Made by a program: the position numbers and the translations under genes. This document shows positions 5,722-8,140 of a DNA stretch of 8,140 nucleotides, in pieces. This stretch comes from Maritimibacter sp. (GTDB taxonomy: Bacteria; Pseudomonadota; Alphaproteobacteria; Rhodobacterales; Rhodobacteraceae), in contig JAGRMP010000215.1 in NCBI GenBank assembly GCA_020441225.1, positions 1 to 8,140 of the forward strand, given 5' to 3'. The first letter of the stretch is position 1. The number at the start of each line of letters is the position of its first letter. The notes below the pieces were generated by a model. That model was not told the DNA's origin and searched no databases. It saw only the letters and a list, made by a program, of their open reading frames with translations.

Positions 5722-6810
5722 ATGTTGAAGACCTTGAATATTGCCGGCCTGGCCCTCGCGGCCAGCATGGCCTGGACGCCGGCCCAGGCGGAAAACCTGC
5801 TGCTGGCCCCGGCCGCGCCGCCGGTGCATCCGGCGTACTACATGTACGAACGGTTCTCCGAGTACCTCGCGGAAGAGACCGGCGGCGAGTTTACCGGCAC
5901 CATCCTGGGCCCGGAAGTCGTGGCCCTGCCGCAGATGAAGGACGCGCTGCAGACCGGGCTCGCCAATGTCGGCAACGCCCTGCCGCTCTACTTTGCCGCC
6001 GATTTCCCGCAGACTGGCGTCGCCGGCGACCTCGCGCTGCTCGGGCGCAACTCCTATGCCATGGGCCTCGCGATGACCGAATTCGGCGTCACCTGCGGCG
6101 TCTGCCAGGACGAGTTCAAAACCTTCGGCGCCGTGTTCCTCGGCTCGGGCTCGTCCAACGTCTATGTGCTGATCACCACCAAGCCGATCCGCACGCTTGA
6201 CGATCTCAAGGGCATGCGGCTGCGCTCGGGCGGCGCGCCCTATTCGCGTTGGGCCGAGCATTTCGGCGCGACGCCGGTCAACCTGCCGGTCGGCGATACC
6301 TTCGAGGCGATGAGCCAGGGCACGATCGACGGCACCATGGCCTCGATCGTCGATATGCTGTCCTACCGCCTGGTCGATATCGCCAAATACGTCACCGACG
6401 TGCCGCTCGGCACCTATCACGTGACCTCCAACTACACGACCGCCAGCGACACCTGGGCCGGCATGAGCGTGGAACAGCGCACCCAGTTCGTGCGCGCGGC
6501 GAACCGCGGCAACCAGGCCTTCACCGACCGTTGGGGCTACCAGCTCCCGGCCGAAGCGATGGAAGCGGTTGCGGCGACCGATATCGAGATCATCACCCCC
6601 GGTGCCGATTTCCTCGAGGCCTCGAACGCCTTTGCCGCCGAGGATGCCGCCGCCAAGGCGGCCGAGAACGAGCTGTCGGCCCAGTTCGCCGCGCTGGTCG
6701 AGAAATGGTCCGCCATCGTCGCCGAAGTCGGCGACGATCCGGTCGCCCTCTCGGACCGCGCCTGGGACGAGATCTGGTCCAAGGTCGATTTCGCGACCTA
6801 CGGGATGTAA
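5722..6810 (+). CDS. TRAP transporter solute-binding protein (DctP family)
   Basis: This 362-residue periplasmic binding protein delivers its ligand to the TRAP membrane subunits. The signal peptide (Lys3, hydrophobic 6-17, probable cleavage after AQA at 21-23) leaves a mature protein starting near Glu24. The core DctP signature is DLKGMRLRSGG (161-171), with Arg168 where the family makes its salt bridge to the substrate carboxylate, followed by GATPVNLPVGDTFEAMSQG (182-200) and TIDG (201-204). The mature protein has exactly two cysteines, Cys125 and Cys128, in a CGVC motif that may form a disulfide. AGGGAGAG precedes the ATG, 23 bp after the amidohydrolase stop. Operon position suggests an aromatic acid ligand. 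TRAP import of hydroxycinnamates is known for TarPQM of Rhodopseudomonas palustris, but orthology was not tested here. Confidence 0.92.
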   Translation: MLKTLNIAGLALAASMAWTPAQAENLLLAPAAPPVHPAYYMYERFSEYLAEETGGEFTGTILGPEVVALPQMKDALQTGLANVGNALPLYFAADFPQTGVAGDLALLGRNSYAMGLAMTEFGVTCGVCQDEFKTFGAVFLGSGSSNVYVLITTKPIRTLDDLKGMRLRSGGAPYSRWAEHFGATPVNLPVGDTFEAMSQGTIDGTMASIVDMLSYRLVDIAKYVTDVPLGTYHVTSNYTTASDTWAGMSVEQRTQFVRAANRGNQAFTDRWGYQLPAEAMEAVAATDIEIITPGADFLEASNAFAAEDAAAKAAENELSAQFAALVEKWSAIVAEVGDDPVALSDRAWDEIWSKVDFATYGM

Positions 6811-6817
6811 CGCTCGA

Positions 6818-6842
6818 TGGCCCGCCCCCACCGGGCGGGCCA
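6818..6842 (+). terminator. Intercistronic GC hairpin between TRAP binding-protein and membrane-subunit genes
   Basis: A perfect 10-bp stem, TGGCCCGCCC (6818-6827) and GGGCGGGCCA (6833-6842), closes a 5-nt loop CCACC seven bases past the binding-protein stop codon. Only a short TTTT follows (6849-6852), so it is probably a partial terminator or a 3' stabiliser that raises binding-protein mRNA over the membrane subunits rather than a full stop. The pairing is seen directly; the role is inferred from other binding-protein operons. Confidence 0.6.
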
Positions 6843-6865
6843 AACCCCTTTTCGCCGGGACCGAC

Positions 6866-7396
6866 ATGCACCGCCTCGTCACCCTCGCCGCCCAAGCGGC
6901 CAAGTTTCTCGGATATCTCGGCGCGCTCGCCGTGGTCGCGATGATGCTGCACATCTGCCTCGACGTGGTGCTGCGCAACGCCTTCAGGATCTCGCTCGAC
7001 ACCGTGCCCGAGATCGTCGCGCGCTACTACATGACCGCGCTCGCTTTCCTGCCGCTCGCCTGGCTGGAAATCCGCCGCGACATGATCTCGGTCGAACTGC
7101 TCGACTTCACCCTCTCGGCCAGAGCCCGGCGCTACTCCGACGCGCTGGTGATGGCGATTGCCACGGCGGTCTACGCGCTCCTCGCCTGGACCAACTGGGA
7201 CAAGGCCCTGTCGGAGACCCGCGTCGGCACGCTGGTCGAGATCGCCACCTACAAGATGCCGGTCTGGCATTCGTTCTGGTTCGCGGCAATCGGGTTCAGC
7301 TTTGCCACCGTAATCTGCGCCCTGCTCGCGGTCGGCCGGCTGGTGCCAACCATCGGCGCGCCGCTCGACGCGGTCGCGCATGAGGGAACGAAATGA
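6866..7396 (+). CDS. TRAP transporter small membrane subunit (DctQ family)
   Basis: This 176-residue inner-membrane protein has four predicted helices (about 14-34, 50-68, 92-108, 133-157), the standard DctQ topology and length. Family marks are CLDVVLRNAF (31-40), the VPEIVARYYM segment (47-56), and a charged turn LEIRRDMISVELL (67-79) after the second helix. The ATG at 6866 was chosen because it starts directly before the first amphipathic segment and helix. The upstream GGGA is a weak ribosome site, so translation may depend partly on other features of the leader. The frame also extends upstream into the binding-protein gene, but that part is an out-of-frame shadow. It comes 55 bp after the binding-protein gene, past the hairpin, and overlaps the large-subunit gene by 4 bp. 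It pairs with the large subunit in sodium-coupled solute import. Confidence 0.9.
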   Translation: MHRLVTLAAQAAKFLGYLGALAVVAMMLHICLDVVLRNAFRISLDTVPEIVARYYMTALAFLPLAWLEIRRDMISVELLDFTLSARARRYSDALVMAIATAVYALLAWTNWDKALSETRVGTLVEIATYKMPVWHSFWFAAIGFSFATVICALLAVGRLVPTIGAPLDAVAHEGTK

Positions 7397-8140
7397 GCGT
7401 TGAAACCGGTATCTGGGGCGTCGTCGCCCTCGGCATCCTGCTGATCCTGCGCCTACCCGTCGCGCTGGCGCTGATCATCGTGTCCTTCTCCGGCATCTGG
7501 GCGATGATCGGGCTGAAACCCGCGCTCGGCATCCTGGAGAACACCCCCTATTCCTTTGTCGCGAGCTGGACGATGTCGGCGGTGCCGATGTTCCTGCTCA
7601 TGGGCTTCGTCGCGTTCCATACCGGCATGACCGGCGGGCTCTTCGCCGCCGCCAAGGTGCTGCTGGCACGGCTCCCGGGCGGCCTCGCAATCTCGTCGAT
7701 CTTCGCCTGCTCGGCCTTCGCCAGCGTGTCGGGCTCCTCGGTCGCCACCGCCGCCGCCATGGGCCGGATCGCCATCCCCGAGATGGTGAACGCGGGCTAC
7801 CGCCCGTCGATCGCGGCCGGGTCCATCGCCGCCGGCGGCACCATCGGCGCGCTGATCCCGCCCTCGATCCTGATGATCATCTACGGCATCATCGCCGAGA
7901 CCTCGGTGACCCAGGTCTTCGTCGGCGGCCTGACCATCGGCATCCTGACCGCGATCTCCTACGCCACCGTGGTGCTGATCATCAGCTTCACCCGTCCCGA
8001 CGTGATCCCGCCGCGGGTTGCACGGGTCGAGGGGGAGAGCGCCAAGGTGCTGGTCCAGCTCATCCCCGTCTCCGGACTCGTCCTCCTGGTCTTCGGCGGA
8101 TTGTTCTCCGGGCTCTTCACCGCGACCGAGGCGGGCGCCG
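7393..8140 (+). CDS. TRAP transporter large membrane subunit (DctM family), partial
   Basis: The frame from the ATG at 7393 is open to the right edge, giving 249 residues of a family that is usually about 420-450 long. This is the translocating subunit, a many-helix inner-membrane protein that uses a sodium gradient. Visible DctM signatures are VPMFLLMGF (64-72), SGSSVATAAAMG (113-124), GGTIGALIPPSI (148-159) and, at the very edge, GLFTATEAGA (240-249), which matches the conserved G-F-T-TEA element opening the second half. The start lies in an ATGA overlap with the small-subunit stop, with GAGGG upstream, so the two membrane subunits are likely made in a fixed ratio. The C-terminal part continues beyond the window. 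Confidence 0.93.
   Translation, partial: MSVETGIWGVVALGILLILRLPVALALIIVSFSGIWAMIGLKPALGILENTPYSFVASWTMSAVPMFLLMGFVAFHTGMTGGLFAAAKVLLARLPGGLAISSIFACSAFASVSGSSVATAAAMGRIAIPEMVNAGYRPSIAAGSIAAGGTIGALIPPSILMIIYGIIAETSVTQVFVGGLTIGILTAISYATVVLIISFTRPDVIPPRVARVEGESAKVLVQLIPVSGLVLLVFGGLFSGLFTATEAGA

Noticed and set aside
5839..5846. The palindrome TACATGTA, resembling the GntR operator.
   Set aside because: It lies inside the TRAP binding-protein coding region (Tyr-Met-Tyr codons), and its base order differs from ATGTATACAT.
5539..7002. A 487-codon minus-strand frame opposite the amidohydrolase end, TRAP binding-protein gene and start of the small subunit.
   Set aside because: It is a shadow of real plus-strand genes; its composition is unlike a folded protein and no ribosome site or motif was seen.
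1..8140. CRISPR repeats, tRNA or rRNA genes, insertion-sequence ends or transposase genes.
   Set aside because: No regularly spaced repeats, cloverleaf-like segments, terminal inverted repeats or transposase motifs were seen by eye on either strand.

Overview
The window is GC-rich, tightly packed DNA of the kind found in Alphaproteobacteria, most likely Rhodobacterales. That placement is inference from codon use, the TRAP transporter and the gene families; there is no rRNA or other taxonomic marker. It holds eight protein genes, the outer two cut by the window edges. I read it as a catabolic locus for lignin-derived hydroxycinnamates (ferulate, p-coumarate or relatives).

Left half, all on the minus strand, in transcription order: a feruloyl-CoA synthase-type acyl-CoA ligase (1569-3428), a GntR/FCD repressor (753-1484), and the N-terminal two fifths or so of a LigM/DesA-type tetrahydrofolate-dependent aromatic O-demethylase (1-619). 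The palindrome ATGTATACAT occurs both just upstream of the GntR gene and just upstream of the demethylase, with a one-mismatch copy beside the first. This suggests the regulator controls itself and the demethylase.

A 133-bp divergent intergenic region (3429-3561) carries an AT-rich inverted repeat over a plausible promoter. It is a good candidate operator for the MarR repressor encoded downstream.

Right half, all on the plus strand: a crotonase (3562-4344), a MarR regulator (4341-4814), a metal-dependent amidohydrolase resembling 4-hydroxyphenyl-beta-ketoacyl-CoA hydrolases (4811-5698), and a TRAP transporter: solute-binding protein (5722-6810), small membrane subunit (6866-7396) and large membrane subunit (7393 to the right edge). 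Three junctions are 4-bp ATGA overlaps. A perfect GC hairpin separates the binding-protein gene from the membrane genes.

Proposed working (inference): the TRAP system imports the acid; the ligase makes the CoA thioester; the crotonase hydrates the double bond; a 3-hydroxyacyl-CoA dehydrogenase not present here oxidises the product; the amidohydrolase cleaves the beta-ketoacyl-CoA; and the O-demethylase removes the ring methoxy group. The crotonase has two active-site glutamates, as in ordinary hydratases, rather than the Ser/Glu pair of feruloyl-CoA hydratase-lyase. Together with the amidohydrolase, this favours beta-oxidative deacetylation over the direct retro-aldol route to vanillin.
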